Origin: Chrysopilus asiliformis
Taxonomy: Eukaryota > Arthropoda > Insecta > Diptera > Rhagionidae
DNA length: 64,000 nt
Reading direction: 5' to 3'
Assembly (NCBI GenBank): GCA_964034945.1
Contig: OZ035963.1
Span: 45,023,332 to 45,087,331, forward strand
Positions within the stretch are counted from its first letter, which is position 1; every line of letters begins with the position of its first letter. A program made the translations under genes and the position numbers. The notes under the pieces are model-generated. The model saw only the letters and a list, made by a program, of their open reading frames with translations. It searched no databases and was not told the DNA's origin. Below, in pieces: positions 43,702 through 55,609 of the stretch.

Positions 43702-44087
43702 ATGCTACATTTACACGAATGACAAATTTGTCATTTTTTTCTTGTCATTATGTTAATTCCCGTGTAAATGGCATAATTTTTGTAATTTTTTCTGTCAGAA
43801 AATGTCAATCTCTCATAAAAGAATGAACTTGTCCATTCTTTTATGCCAGATTGTCATTCGTACAAACGCAATATTAGTTATGACAAAAGTTGAATAATAA
43901 AGTTGTCATAACTAATATTGCGTTTGCACGAATGACAATCTGGCATAAAAGAATGGACAAGTTCATTCTTTTATGAGAGATTGACATTTTCTGACAGAAA
44001 AAATTACAAAAATTATGCCATTTACACGGGAATTAACATAATGACAAGAAAAAAATGACAAATTTGTCATTCGTGTAAATGTAGCAT
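43702..44087. mobile_element. 386-bp near-perfect hairpin, Harbinger-type MITE
   Basis: Arms 43702-43886 and 43903-44087 are collinear over 185 bp. I find one mismatch (GTACAAACGC against GTGCAAACGC). The loop is 16 bp. TAA flanks an element starting TGCTACATTTACACGAATGA, consistent with a PIF/Harbinger target. Transcribed, it would give a very long double-stranded RNA. Confidence 0.93.
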
Positions 44088-44089
44088 AA

Positions 44090-45069
44090 AGCATGCATAT
44101 TGGTTTTCCGACCGTGTAACGAAATAATATTTTTTATAAAACGAAATAACGTAACGAAACAAAATCTGAATTTTATTACATACCGAAATGTATAACGTTA
44201 TGATTTTTGTTTCCTGGAAATTTGAAATAAAAAAAACAGGGTTGATCTTTCTCTACGTTTGACAATTAAAAATGAAACAAAAAAGTTTGACAAATGAAAT
44301 CTAGTACGCAGATTCATACTAATCTGTTTATACTAATCTATGGCAGGAGCGCTGTGTAACAGTTTAAAACTGGATTCGTAGCATTTTCGAAAGATTTGAT
44401 TCGTAATAAATTTAATTTGAAATGAATGTTGTTGTGCCTAGTACTATCGAGTGATGAGTGCCCTTTTCTACGTACCTTTTTGGTTGAGGTGATACTTTTG
44501 ACATTTTGAGTTGTAATCGTGCTTCGTCTAATTCTCAATTCTTTTTTTACTTGTCCGAAAAACACGGAAAACATCTGCTCTTTTTCGGGATAAAAGGCAT
44601 AATCAAGAAAATAAAACGAAAAATTCGAATACGGCAATTACTTTAGTTTATAGTAAGCTATAAAGCCTCAATGAAGCTGCCACAGTTGGAGCGGCGCGGC
44701 GTAGGCAGGGGCCATGGAAGGGCTTAACAAGGATTACAAAGCAGACGGAGAGCAATGAAAAACCTAAATTTAATATTCGGCGAGGCTAATAATTGATTTA
44801 TTGTGCCAAATTTACATACTCTCAACAAGTTCTTAACGCATTGATAAATGAATAACGTTTTCCAAAAAAATTACAACGGAGATTTACACGATCTGTAGAA
44901 AAATGTGAAGGTGTTTTTATTTCGAAACTTGGATTCTAGCTTTTGTTTCTTATTATAGGAAAGGTAAAAGATAATAGTAAATATTAAAATTTCCAACAAA
45001 ATCCAAATGACTTAATAATATCATTCATTCATTTAAAACATGAAACTCTTGAGGATATATCACTCAAAA
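44090..45069. other. No recognised gene
   Basis: 44104-44215 has AACGAAATAACG words related to repeat family E. A GC-rich GAGCGGCGCGGCGTAGGC patch lies near 44690. I see no coding similarity. Confidence 0.45.
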
Positions 45070-45073
45070 ATAA

Positions 45074-45918
45074 TCACCTCTATTCTTGAATACGGCGTTA
45101 CGTTCAATTGCTCGATTAGTGTTCGATCGTGAGCAATCGGTATTCTTGAATACGCAGTATCTATCAACGTTCGATTTGGAATAACGCATTGCAAAGCATT
45201 CGATTATTGTTATTCTTGAATACGCCGGGAGCACTTTTTTGAGGTTAAATCACTCACTTCAAATTTCTCGCGTTTCATTTACGTTTGAATTCGGTGTTTA
45301 CAAAAATGTAAGGTAAATATATTGTATGTTTAAATGAAAGATTTTAACAGTGATTTCTTAAAATAGGAGTGCAAAGAAAAACACACTAGAAGCAATGACC
45401 AATTCGCATATTTAATTTCAAAAATGAAAAACAATCCGGACATTGCCAAGGGATATACGAGGAAGTCGCCGATAGAGATGAATTTATTGTGGGAGGAAAT
45501 TCAATATATTCGACCGGAACCGGAAATCTTTTTTGAATCTACAAAATTGCAAATAAAAATCTATGAGATTCCCAGTATTTGTATGTACTTAGGCTTCATC
45601 GGTTAAGCTCATCAAATCTGAAGAGTGTCTTAAAAAAATTCTTTGCTGGCGTAACGAATTCAACTCCTCTTGCCTCAGTAAATGATAAATCAACATAAAA
45701 TCCATGGCTACTGAAATAAATCACTTCAAACACTTCAAGTTTATTCAAAATTCACAACAAACAATCAAATCAGCTGATGTTTGACAGCGCGTTGCCATGC
45801 GATGCTTTATGTACCAAACGCGAAGCACCCGCCGTATTCCAGAATACCAATTGCGTAGCGAATCGAATCGAGCACGTTAGATTTTTGCTCCTAACGCCGT
45901 TTTCAAGAATAGAGGTGA
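45074..45918. mobile_element. Harbinger-like element with Myb/SANT relic
   Basis: It begins TCACCTCTATTCTTGAATAC and ends with the near inverse, flanked by ATAA on both sides. TATTCTTGAATACG is repeated three times near the left end and in inverted, changed form (GTATTCCAGAATACC) near the right. It encloses the Myb/SANT fragment at 45367-45606. Confidence 0.75.
45367..45606 (+). pseudogene. Myb/SANT-like exon of a Harbinger-type element
   Basis: After a possible acceptor (CTTAAAATAG) the frame reads HTRSNDQFAYLISKMKNNPD, IAKGYTRKSP and MNLLWEEI. This is the first two helices of the Myb/SANT-like domain found in Harbinger accessory proteins (a QF-LI--M--NP-IAKG pattern and a following Trp). 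After that the similarity fades and a stop follows at 45604. Full domains go on for another 40 residues, so this is a truncated relic. It is not closely similar to the two genes at 32-33.6 kb. Confidence 0.6.
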
Positions 45919-45922
45919 ATAA

Positions 45923-46296
45923 CTGCTACTATCTCCACATTTGGCACACAGGTTACGCTATTATAGATGGCTCGTACGAAAAAAAAATTATGATTCGTAA
46001 TACGTGTATGTGAATAATGCATATGGAAAAGTTTTTCGCGATTTTCGCGATTTTCTCGAAAAGGGTGCATTCTACCAGAAAGTATTTAGAAAAGGATTGT
46101 ACATAACTCTTCATTACATTAAAATTTAATCGGTTTGCTTCTCCCCCCCCCTCCAAACAAATGAAATAGTTTTTTTCCGATTTCCTCGAAAACAGTACTA
46201 GTTAGAATAGAATTATATACAAATCTTCAATGCATTAAGATTCATTTGGTCCACTCCTTCCCACCTTTCCTAAAGTGACATTAAATAACATAAGCT
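45923..46296. other. No recognised gene
   Basis: Includes a C10 run at about 46143-46152 and CGATTTTCTCGAAAA words typical of the repeats of this genome. Confidence 0.4.
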
Positions 46297-46859
46297 TTTT
46301 ATACCCGTATGGTGAAACCAAAGGGTATATTAACTTTGCCTTACCGTTTGTAACGCCAAGATCCCGTCATCACACATAAAAATGAATTACACCAGTGTGT
46401 TTAGAATGATAAAAATAATTAATTTCTGCATGTCCGTCCGTCTGTCCGTCTGTCTGTCTGTCCGTCTGTCTGTGGCGCGGATTGCGGGCGCACGGATTGA
46501 GCTAGAGACTTGAAATTTTGCGCAGATCCGTTTTTCGTAAAATGCGAGGCTAAGTTCGTTAATGGGCAAAAATGGACCATTAGGGGGGTACCCCCCATAC
46601 GAACGAAAACGGTTTTTGTGAATATCCCAAAAACGGTGCATCTTATCAAAAAAGTGCAAGAACAAAAATTATTTAGGGTATGATTCTACATAAAACTCCC
46701 ATACATCAAAATCCGATTGGAATAAATTTTAAAAAATCTTATTGGAAAGTTTGACTTCAAAGTGGAATTTTGGTACAACTGTTCGAAGTTTGATACGAAT
46801 ATCACCATACGGGTCTCCAATGATTGCCAGATTGGCAATTATAGCTTTTGTTATGTTTT
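46297..46859 (+). mobile_element. DINE-1-like element, copy A5
   Basis: Full-length copy from TATACCCGTATGGTG to the hairpin ATTGCCAGATTGGCAAT with a short TCCG/TCTG array (46435-46470) and CACCATACGGG before the hairpin. Confidence 0.78.
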
Positions 46860-48964
46860 CCTCTGAGTTCGTCAATATGATTTCTTTATATACACTGCAT
46901 GCCGGATCCTTGTCACATCTAAACCAGTAAGTATACTTAATAAAAAGGTTAAAATTCTCACTTGAACTCGGAATAAATTTTATAGACATAGTAATTTTCC
47001 TTTGATCCTTCTTCGCAATTTCTAAGTGTCCCGTTATCCCAGTACCTTTATTGGACCGGAGGTCACCCCTTCATTCTTGCATGGAAGTTCTTGTGCTGTT
47101 GATTACGTTTAGGGCTCTTGTCTGTACGTTGAACTTTTCTTATCAGTTATCACGTCGTTAAAAAATATTTTCAACGATATCCACTATGGCTGCGCATAAT
47201 TTTCTGAGGTTATTTTGCCAACGATTTTCTGTAAAAGTTAAAACCATAAAAATAATTAACAATTTCCAACTATTCTGTTGAGGTTATTTCGTCGGCAGTG
47301 CTGTATTATTATTTTCCTCGACAGAAAATTAATAATAATAACCATAATATTATTAATTTTATGTCGTTATTATAACTTAGCCATCGTAGAGGCATTTGAC
47401 CTTGCTATATAATTTTATAATTTTATATTGATAACGACTTGTAAATAAATATTTAGCCTATTTGGAATACGCTGAATGAAAAAGTTATGTAAAAGCATAT
47501 TCTAAACACTTTTAAATATCACAAATTTGGCACTAAAATAAAAAATCGCAATATTGAAAATTCAATTTTCTCTATTATCTGAGTTCAATTCGAATACATA
47601 CACAAAACATAAAGATCGACAGCTTTAGGTTAATTTATTTGTTTAAAAGACATTTCAGTTGTTGTATGTCTGCATTTCGTATTTTTCTATTATTCGAGTT
47701 GAGAGCAGCTCCGGATAGCGTATTTCTTCAGGTAAATCAATTAAGACGTTTACGCAAAATCCTTGTTGAGAAAAACGTATTTCTTTTTATAAAAAAATGT
47801 TTTCCCGTGTTTGAGATTTAAATAGTCTGATGAGCCTAAATGTAATTTTTTATCAAATCATCAGTGTGCAAATTGCAAAATGTCTATTGCAGCAAAATAT
47901 AAATCTCATTATTAATCATTACTAAATATTTTTCAATTATACTAGGGGGAGTTTTCTAAGTTATATTTATTTCTATGCCATAAAGTGTGTGTGTGTGAAT
48001 CCATTCACACCTTGAAAGAAGAATTGCAGCTCTCGTCCAATAGCAAAATTTTGAGTAAATGCACTGTGAATATAATCAAATTGCATCTGATGAGTAGACT
48101 TGCATTCTCGCTATATAAAATGCAAGTTTAGTTGCTATATTTGTCTCATTTATTTTAGATTCAGGAAATTTAAATCAATGACTGGAAGCAATTTCGTGTA
48201 ATGGGTATATTTGATGGGCTTGCGCAGTCACGTGACAACTGGCACCGTTACAAATTACCTTATTCTCATTAAAGCCTGTAGGGGAGTTCCAACAGTTGAA
48301 AGGGGACATACGAAAAATGAAAAAAAAAAGTTTTTAGAGAAAAGCCTCCCAGTAGTTAGTTATTTGAAAAAAAAATGTAAAAAGTTGTTTTTTTAGATAA
48401 TATTGTGAAATATTATAACAGATGCGAGAAAACTTTGATTTCAATCCAAATATACCAATTAAGAGATAATGTTACTATAGAGATCTAAAGCCAAGGTGAA
48501 ACTTTGAAATTTTTCTATAACAATATAACTAGTATCTAAATAAAATATAAAATTGGTTTGAAGGCGTTTATTGTACATGCCTTAAACTGCATAGTCAATT
48601 TTTTATATACATATTTCAAATGCTGGCGCCAGAGCTCATTGATAGAAATCTCTCCTGAGAAATAGCGTTCTCCGGTCGAACCGATTTCTTCAATTCTTGC
48701 ATATTGACAGAAGTTACAATACACTGTAAACTATTTTTTTATAATTTTTTTTCACAAAATGTTTTTATCGTAACTAAAAATTTGGTTTATATCATGCACC
48801 ATTTTCACAAAAAAAAAAGATTTTTTTGCGTCCGATGATTGGTTTGATGCGTCACAAACGCTATACTAAATCTAATATACTTCTATATGATCTAATATAA
48901 TATGATTGTATATTTATTGCAAACAGCACTTAGGCTGGTATCAGCAAAGTTTTAACAAGATTTA
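46860..48964. other. No recognised gene
   Basis: Minus-strand frame 46729-46989 reads MSIKFIPSSSENFNLFIKYT and YWFRCDKDPACSV before running into copy A5. The Trp/Cys pattern hints at a zinc-binding or transposase fragment but I cannot assign it. The rest is AT-rich with a short GTGTGTGTG run near 47987. Confidence 0.4.
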
Positions 48965-49690
48965 CGCCGACCGTACACATGAGCTAAGCTATGTGAGCGA
49001 GGCTAGCTATAGTTACATAGCTAAGTGACATAAAGTGGTATAAAATTGGCAAAATTACAAAAATGGATAATTTTGAAGCGATAATTTGCTCTATTGGTCT
49101 TTATTTTTGTCATTTGTTTGTTATTGCACTAAGGCTATCAATTTTTCCTCGAACGACATTTCCCCAACCTCACTTTATGAACTCTCAACGCAGATTTCTG
49201 CGGCAAAGTTAGAAGTTTGCAAACTTTTGCGTTGTAGGTGCGTTCAATGCGTTCACTGTGCTCACTTCAAATGATTTCTATGGAACAAACTTGTAAGTGA
49301 CAGTTTCTGCGTTCGCGTTGCGTTCATTGGGCTCCAGGCATGAGCTAAACTACGCGGCGATATTTAAATAAATGTATGCCATCAGTTGTATGCAATTGGC
49401 ACTTACACTTTTATGTCCACAAAATACTACACTTTTGCAAACACCGATTCTACACTGTATAACGCCGAAAATATTTATATGCGAGTGTCAGCGATGCCAG
49501 CGAAGTAGTTCGCGTAGTTGAGGTCTGAACTACGCAAGCGAACTTAGTCCCCGTCGCCCATGACTACGCGATGTAGTTTCATAGTTTCGCTGAAGTGTGC
49601 GGTCGCCAATGCAAATGCTAAGGATTTTACTTTCAGCGAGAAACTTAGTTCACGTAGTCGAGCTCGCTTAGCTCAAGTGTGCGACGGCTG
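48965..49690. mobile_element. PIF/Harbinger-type element, 726 bp
   Basis: TTA flanks both ends (48962-48964 and 49691-49693). The ends CGCCGACCGTACACATGAGC and CAGCCGTCGCACACTTGAGC (minus strand) both run on into TAAGC. Part of the terminus is shared with 7750-7932. It contains several CTACGCG and GTAGTTT words but no recognisable coding region. Confidence 0.75.
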
Positions 49691-49693
49691 TTA

Positions 49694-50974
49694 AACATTT
49701 AAATATCATAACTTATTTTAGAACATATAAATAAACAATTAAATGAATTTAACTATTATATACAAAAACTAATACAAAAAACTTATAAACTTAAATATTT
49801 CTTGACAAGATTTCTAAAATTTTCAATTTTTTTAGCTTGTTTTATATTGTTTGGCAGATTATTGTAGACCCTTATTGATTCATGTAGAATACTTTTGTGA
49901 TTCCTGTTCGTCCTTGCCGCTGGTATACGTAGTAAATATACTTCTCATAACCTTGAATTAGAAACGATTCAATAACACAAAATAGTAAAATCGCTCTGGC
50001 TTGATAGAGATTTTTTTTGCCTTTTCTTAAAATTCGTATAAGGTTTGGAACAGTTGGGATTAAGTACTAGAATCGAGACTTGCCCCACCAAATCCTGTAA
50101 GCCTGCGTAGAAGCTGGTCAAGCAGGCTCTGATTACGGTGAGCTATCTACCATACCAGAAACAGTCTCCTAGTTGGGCTTCAGAGAGAACATGCCTGACC
50201 TATTGTGAAAACATCTATAAAAATAATAAAACATGTTGTTATATTTTTTATGACCTGTAAGCCGAGAAATTCCAATACAATTACAAAAAAATGTCAAAAT
50301 CTCGTTGTTTTTGGGTCCCTAAAGTGCAATTACCCTTTAATTGGATTTTTCAAAGGTTCAACTTCTCAAAAGTTGAGATCTAATTCCTCAATTGTTATTT
50401 TTATATTAACTAAAATTTTATTCGTTGGGTTATAGTGTAAATTGTGCAGAAACGTAGACTTTGTATAAGAAAGTCATGTGCTGTTCCATTAAGATAATTT
50501 TAAATAAAATAGGTACATATCAAATTTTAAGTTTCTAGCTCACTGTTTTCTCGAGATACAGACGGATAGACGAATATATGTATTCTGGTCATGCAATGTT
50601 AAGTACCTTGGTCCAATTATTTGTTTTTCAGCGATTTGGTACTATGCATTCCAAATGTAGAGCCAATACAATTAGCCTAAAAAAATACAATAAAATTTAT
50701 GGTTACACCATATAGGATGTAAAATTTGATATACACTACTATCTTTTTTGAATCTACTACTATTTCGGGTCTCCAAATACTACTATTTTGAGAACCTCAA
50801 GGTGCAGCACTGATTCAAATAGACCAACATAGGGTGAGGTCTTTTACTGAAATTTTGAAACTTTTTAAAACAGGTCTGTAATTGTTCCCGATACTTGGAA
50901 TTTTATAAAGTATTTTTACTACTATCAGGTAAAATTAGATCAGAGAGCAGAAAAAACTCTACGCTTTGAATTTC
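49694..50974. other. No gene; repeat fragments
   Basis: 50095-50170 is the inverted copy of 13255-13335. 50430-50600 resembles the end of family D (TAGACTTTGTATAAGAAAGT, ACAGACGGATAGACG). The remainder is unrecognised. Confidence 0.5.
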
Positions 50975-51550
50975 GTACTTGAAGTTAGAAAAACTTTGAA
51001 CTACCCAAGCTATTTAATTTAATTATCTCGGCCTCTAAGATTTTCATATTTTTCTTTGCTAAATTTCAGACTACAGATCGCATTAGTTTATACGTGATCA
51101 TTGCATTGAAGCTATTGCATCTAGCATTGAATTGTGTTGGAATCTCTCGGTTTTTAGGTCATTAAAAAAATAAAACAAAAAGTTATATTATTTTTGTGGA
51201 TGTTTTCACGCCACCAATAATCCACCAGTTAAATAAAAATTATTACAATTAATGTAAAATGTGTGATACTAATCCTGCGATACTGTAAAATTTCAGATAT
51301 ACTAATTTTGATCAAAATTGCTGCCGCATTAAAATATTTAAGCTATTTTTGCGCAATTTTCAATTTTAATGACGAAATTACAAAATAAATCATTGGCTAA
51401 ATTCTATGTATGTCCCAATCCCCATAGCAACACCATCTTTCTAAAAGGTACGCAATTGGTCAGAAAGTTACGCAGTTGGTTAAAAAGGGACGCAAAGGTA
51501 CGAAGGCGGAATCTAAAAGGTACGAAAAAAAAATTACTTCGGCAGCACTA
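50975..51550 (-). repeat. Dispersed repeat family E, copy 3
   Basis: Inverted relative to 42446-43600: CTACCCAAGCTATTTAATTT, CCACCAGTTAAATAAA, GGACGCAAAGGTACGAAGGC. It lacks the AACGAAA region found in the other two copies. Confidence 0.65.
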
Positions 51551-51559
51551 CTCTGATCG

Positions 51560-54430
51560 CTCTGGTCGACCTTTTATCCGTTCTTTTTTTCGCTCGAAAT
51601 ACTCTGAGAAGTCTGAATTGTGTCCCATAATTCGTTCGCTGAGGACTTTGAGCAAAAAAAAATTACTCAGTTAATTTGGAAAAGCCATGCATTTTTAAGA
51701 AATCTGGACTGCCAAAGTAATGGAAAATAAATTTAATGAAATTTACTGAACATCAAGTAATCATCAAGGAAAAAATTAAAATACATTATAATGTCTCGAG
51801 TCTGGAATGATTTTTCGTTTTTCATATTTGGCTGGTCGTGCAGTGAACACTGTGGTGAACCATATTACGCCCTGCCACTGACACAAATATTTTGTACAAC
51901 GTTTGCATCAGTGCTTCAATAGTACATAGCTTGACATAATTTACATAAATTTGCGAGACAAATTATTTTATACTTCTTAGAGCGATTTCTGAATGTTTTT
52001 TAACGCAATACTAATTAAACAATCTTCATTATGGTTTCGCTTAGTTTGAATAAAAAAAAATTGTTTTTCTTGGATCAATATTTCATTCTTTTTCACATCA
52101 GGTTTCTATTATTACATGCTAACATAAATGTTTCATTATGTTTGTATTTTAATTTTAGATTAACGTCTTAATTTGAAGTCAAAATCTTGGAGCAAAAAAG
52201 TCTCTTAATCTATAATAGGATACCCATATGTGGACAAAAGTCATATTGTAATCTTCAAAGGAATCAATTAAGCGAAATTAAATCAGTGTTGAATCTATAA
52301 GGACTACAGTCCGCCTCTTTGGTTGTAGAAATCGATTTATATTAGTTCTTATACTTAGTGGTATCAGCGTCTTATTCAGGAAGCTCGAAATTAAATTTTA
52401 TCTCACTTAGTCTTCATGTAAAGGTTCAGTTTACTCCTATATCATACGGCGTTACAGTTAAATGTATGTGAATTGTGCGTAAGTCCTTCAAAAACACAAG
52501 AGAAAATGAAAGTTACGAAAAGGAAAATTTTTGTGATTCTAAAAATAGTCTTTTTCACTAATACTCCGATATCAAAGAATTTGCTGTTGTGCGTAACGCA
52601 CTCTTTTTGGTTTTACGTCCTGAAAATCAGCTACCAGCAATGAGTCGACGAACTGATCTACGTCAGAATCACAAAAATTGACAACGAAAAGGGCAATATT
52701 AGCGCGACTTTTTGAAACAAAATTACATAAAAAGGAAGGACGCTGAGCTGATGTCATACATAAATACAAAAATATTCTCTTTAGTTCGTCCTTGATGGAA
52801 TTGGATTGGGATTGGGATTGGGAGGATTTTTTATATGAGTAGTACATAACCTTATCGTGGACATGGGATGGCTGAAGGAGCGAAACTTTTTTTCACTTTG
52901 AGTTTTATTTTTGTCATAATTTCCCAGATATCCTTGACATCGGTCGAATGAAAGAGGCTTGTCAATAGCTTTGTTACCTAATTTGACGTCTGATGATGAC
53001 GATGGTGAGAAGGAGATTGATATAGAAAAAGACTTTTGGGTCAGAATATATAAGTTGTTTATGTTTTTAATTTTATAAATCTAGGTTTTATGGGTCAGCC
53101 GCAATTAAGGCTTATGTGTAATTCAGAGATGTCATTCGGAAAAAAAGCACACTTTTTTGGTTTACTTTGGGTTAGTTTCGTTGAGTTAAATGTGGTTGTT
53201 GATTAATTCATTAGTTAATTTTAGCAAAAGAAGTTTTTGAAAGACTTGAGTTTTTGAAGGATATATATGTATATTCAAATTCGAGAAATGTCAGAATATC
53301 TTCAAAAAGTTTTTGTAGAGTTTTTTTTTTGAAAAATGGTCTTTACCTAGAATTTTTTTTCTAAGGTATAGAGTGATCATACCTTAGAATAAAATACTTG
53401 CTAACCATTTGAATATACACTTTTTGTCAGGTTAACTCTGACCTTACAGAGGTTTCTGTAAGCCAGCTAGCGGTCAAAGTTAACCTATCTAAGGTCAACT
53501 CGTGCAGCTCCCAATGCCCTACTTCACCGGCTGGTGGCTTAATTTCAGAATTTCTCCGACCACAGGTCAACTCAGTTTTACTTGCCCACATGCAGGCGAA
53601 CGCGCGCCTGCCCGAGGCCAATTACGCCGTATGTAGGTCGTCGAGTTAGCCTCAATTTTTATGAGTGTAGCAAACAGCCTAGGAAGAAGCTTTGAAAATG
53701 TTTTACTACTGCGTTGGTGTCTGCGAATAGAAATGAAAAAATTCTGAAAGCCTAAAAATATTCAAAAATAATTTTGAAGGAATATTTCGACTATAAAACC
53801 ATTGCTTCGTATATTGTTAGGTTAACTTCGAAGTAAACTTTTACACGCTATAAGGCAACTACGCTTTTCCTCAGAGTTTTGGGGTAAATGGCATTTCGTT
53901 CTATCAAAAATAGCATCACGCCTTGTCCTATAAACTCTCTGAAGCTAAAATATTCTTAACAGTTCCCTGTACCCATCACCCGATCGAACCGTGGCAATTT
54001 TTTGGGTGAGAATTTTCAAGGCTCTATTCGATTAGAACTTGACTTTATTTGAACAAAATCAATATAGAACTTTAGAAAGTTTTTTTTTTCATTTTTTCCG
54101 TTTTTCAGTACCAAACGTACTATCCTACGTAAAGACGCCGACACTTTTACTAGAGTCCTATGGATATATAGTATGGTAGTCATCGCCTTGCCTTCGTAGC
54201 ATTTTTAGGTAAATGATGAAACCGGCGTTCATACTTTATGCGCAAGTCCCTTTCTCCAACAAACGTTTTCCTTTTCCCTGGGAAATACTTTCACTAACAT
54301 CTCAACAGTTAAAAAAATATGTATTACACTCAAAATAACTCTCTGTGAACATCCAAAATGCTCGAAATTTCCTCAACTTCACGAAAATATCCATTCACAT
54401 TTATTGAAATTTCTCTTTTGTGAATTTTTG
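51560..54430. other. No recognised gene
   Basis: Nearly 3 kb without a TIR pair that I can read. A 43-codon frame (51793-51921, MSRVWNDFSFFIFGWSCSEH) and a 91-codon minus frame (52572-52847, Ser/Gln-rich start, acidic FCDSDVDQFVDSLL) have plausible composition but no known similarity. A short GATTGG repeat lies at 52800-52826. A GC-richer patch lies at 53430-53650. Confidence 0.4.
53430..53650. other. GC-rich patch with repeated GGTCAACTC words
   Basis: GGTTAACTCTGACC, AAGGTCAACTCG and CAGGTCAACTCAG occur within about 150 bp. The G+C content is clearly above the surroundings. AGGTCA is the half site of many nuclear receptors, but no nearby gene supports a regulatory role. It could equally be a transposon remnant. 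Confidence 0.35.
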
Positions 54431-54439
54431 TTCCAAAAA

Positions 54440-54526
54440 GGATATTCGTCATCTTACTTTAGAGCAGAGTCGACCAAGGAGATTTTCCTTGGTCGACTCT
54501 GCTCTAAAGTAAGATGACGAATATCC
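54440..54526. repeat. 87-bp perfect hairpin
   Basis: 41-bp arms (GGATATTCGTCATCTTACTT at the start) pair perfectly around a 5-nt loop. No mismatch is seen, so it is either recent or under conversion. Confidence 0.95.
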
Positions 54527-54689
54527 GAAGAGTAATATTTGGAATGTTGGCTTCAAAAGCGAGCAATGTGTGAAAGAGCACACTTTGGCCTTGCACCGAT
54601 GCACTCTCGGTTGATTGAACCATCCTGAATAAAGCGACGAAGGATATTTAATGAACCTTCTCAAGAATAATTTTAAAAATATTTGATGT

Positions 54690-55240
54690 GAACAGCACAT
54701 GACTTTCTTATATAAAATCTACGTTTCTGCAGAATTTACACCATAACCCGACGAATAAAAAATTAGTTAATATAAAAATATGAATTTTTGTACAAAATCC
54801 GAAATATCTCGATAACGGTAAAAGATAGCGGATAACAGTGAAATACAACATGTGGCAAACCTTATTCTTTTCAATTCATTTCATGCATTGAATACTCAAA
54901 AATCCGTTTTTTTTTTGAGATAACGTTATTTTGATCGCAAAAAACTGATTTTTTTGAAAATATCTCGATAACGACTTGAAATATGGAGTTCTTGTGAAAG
55001 ACAAAAATGTAGAAAATTTTATTATATACATAAGACTACTGAAAATGCGTAATCCCGATTTTTAAAAAGCCCCCATTTTGGTTAATTCTGGTTAACGGAC
55101 TTTCACCGTTCTGGAATGGGTCGTCCCATTCCAGAACCAAATATCCCTGTAAAATTTCATGGCTCTAGCTCCAGTAGTTTTTGAGAAATGCTCGGGAAAT
55201 GTATTTTAATCAAATTTAAGAGGTCGAAATTTTTCATGAA
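54690..55240 (-). repeat. Repeat family D, minus-oriented copy
   Basis: It matches the 9140-10165 copy inverted: CAGAATTTACACCATAACCC end, ATATCTCGATAACGACTTGA, ATGGGTCGTCCCATTCCAGA, TAAAATTTCATGGCTCTAGC. Confidence 0.75.
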
Positions 55241-55354
55241 TACCATATTTTATTACACTTTGTAAAAATTGGTAAAAAATTTGTCATGTCTGGCTTCAAA
55301 ACTAAATATTCGAATAAAGACGAGTTTTTAAAGTAAGCTAGGTGTTATTTTTTT

Positions 55355-55605
55355 ACTTTCTTATACGAAGTGTATTGTATTTAGGAAAAATTTCGACCTC
55401 ATAATTTTGGCTAAATAATATTTCCCGAGTACTCCTGAGTCGATTGGAGCATTATTAAAAAAATTTCTTTTTCACTGTCAGTCTTTCAGTACCACTAGAG
55501 TTAAAGCTACAAAATTTTACAGACATATTTGGTCTGGAATCTGACGATCCTATCAACTTTTGGTGGAAATACGGTAACCGGAAGTAACCAAATGGCGGCC
55601 TAACA
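55355..55605 (+). repeat. Repeat family D, 5' part
   Basis: CTTTCTTATACGAAGTGTAT, ACTCCTGAGTCGATTGGAGC, a very short CTGTCAGTCTTTCAG run instead of an array, then ACGATCCTATCAACTTTTGG. It lies head to head with the copy at 54690-55240. Confidence 0.75.
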
Positions 55606-55609
55606 CGAG

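Noticed and set aside
46729..46989. Possible FLYWCH or MULE zinc-binding fragment (YWFRCDKDPAC)
   Set aside because: Too short, it runs into a DINE-1-like copy and lacks the remaining Cys/His ligands. It is kept only as a note in the interval entry.
52800..52826. Telomere-like GGATTG repeats
   Set aside because: Only three to four units and not an insect telomere motif (TTAGG). A chance microsatellite.
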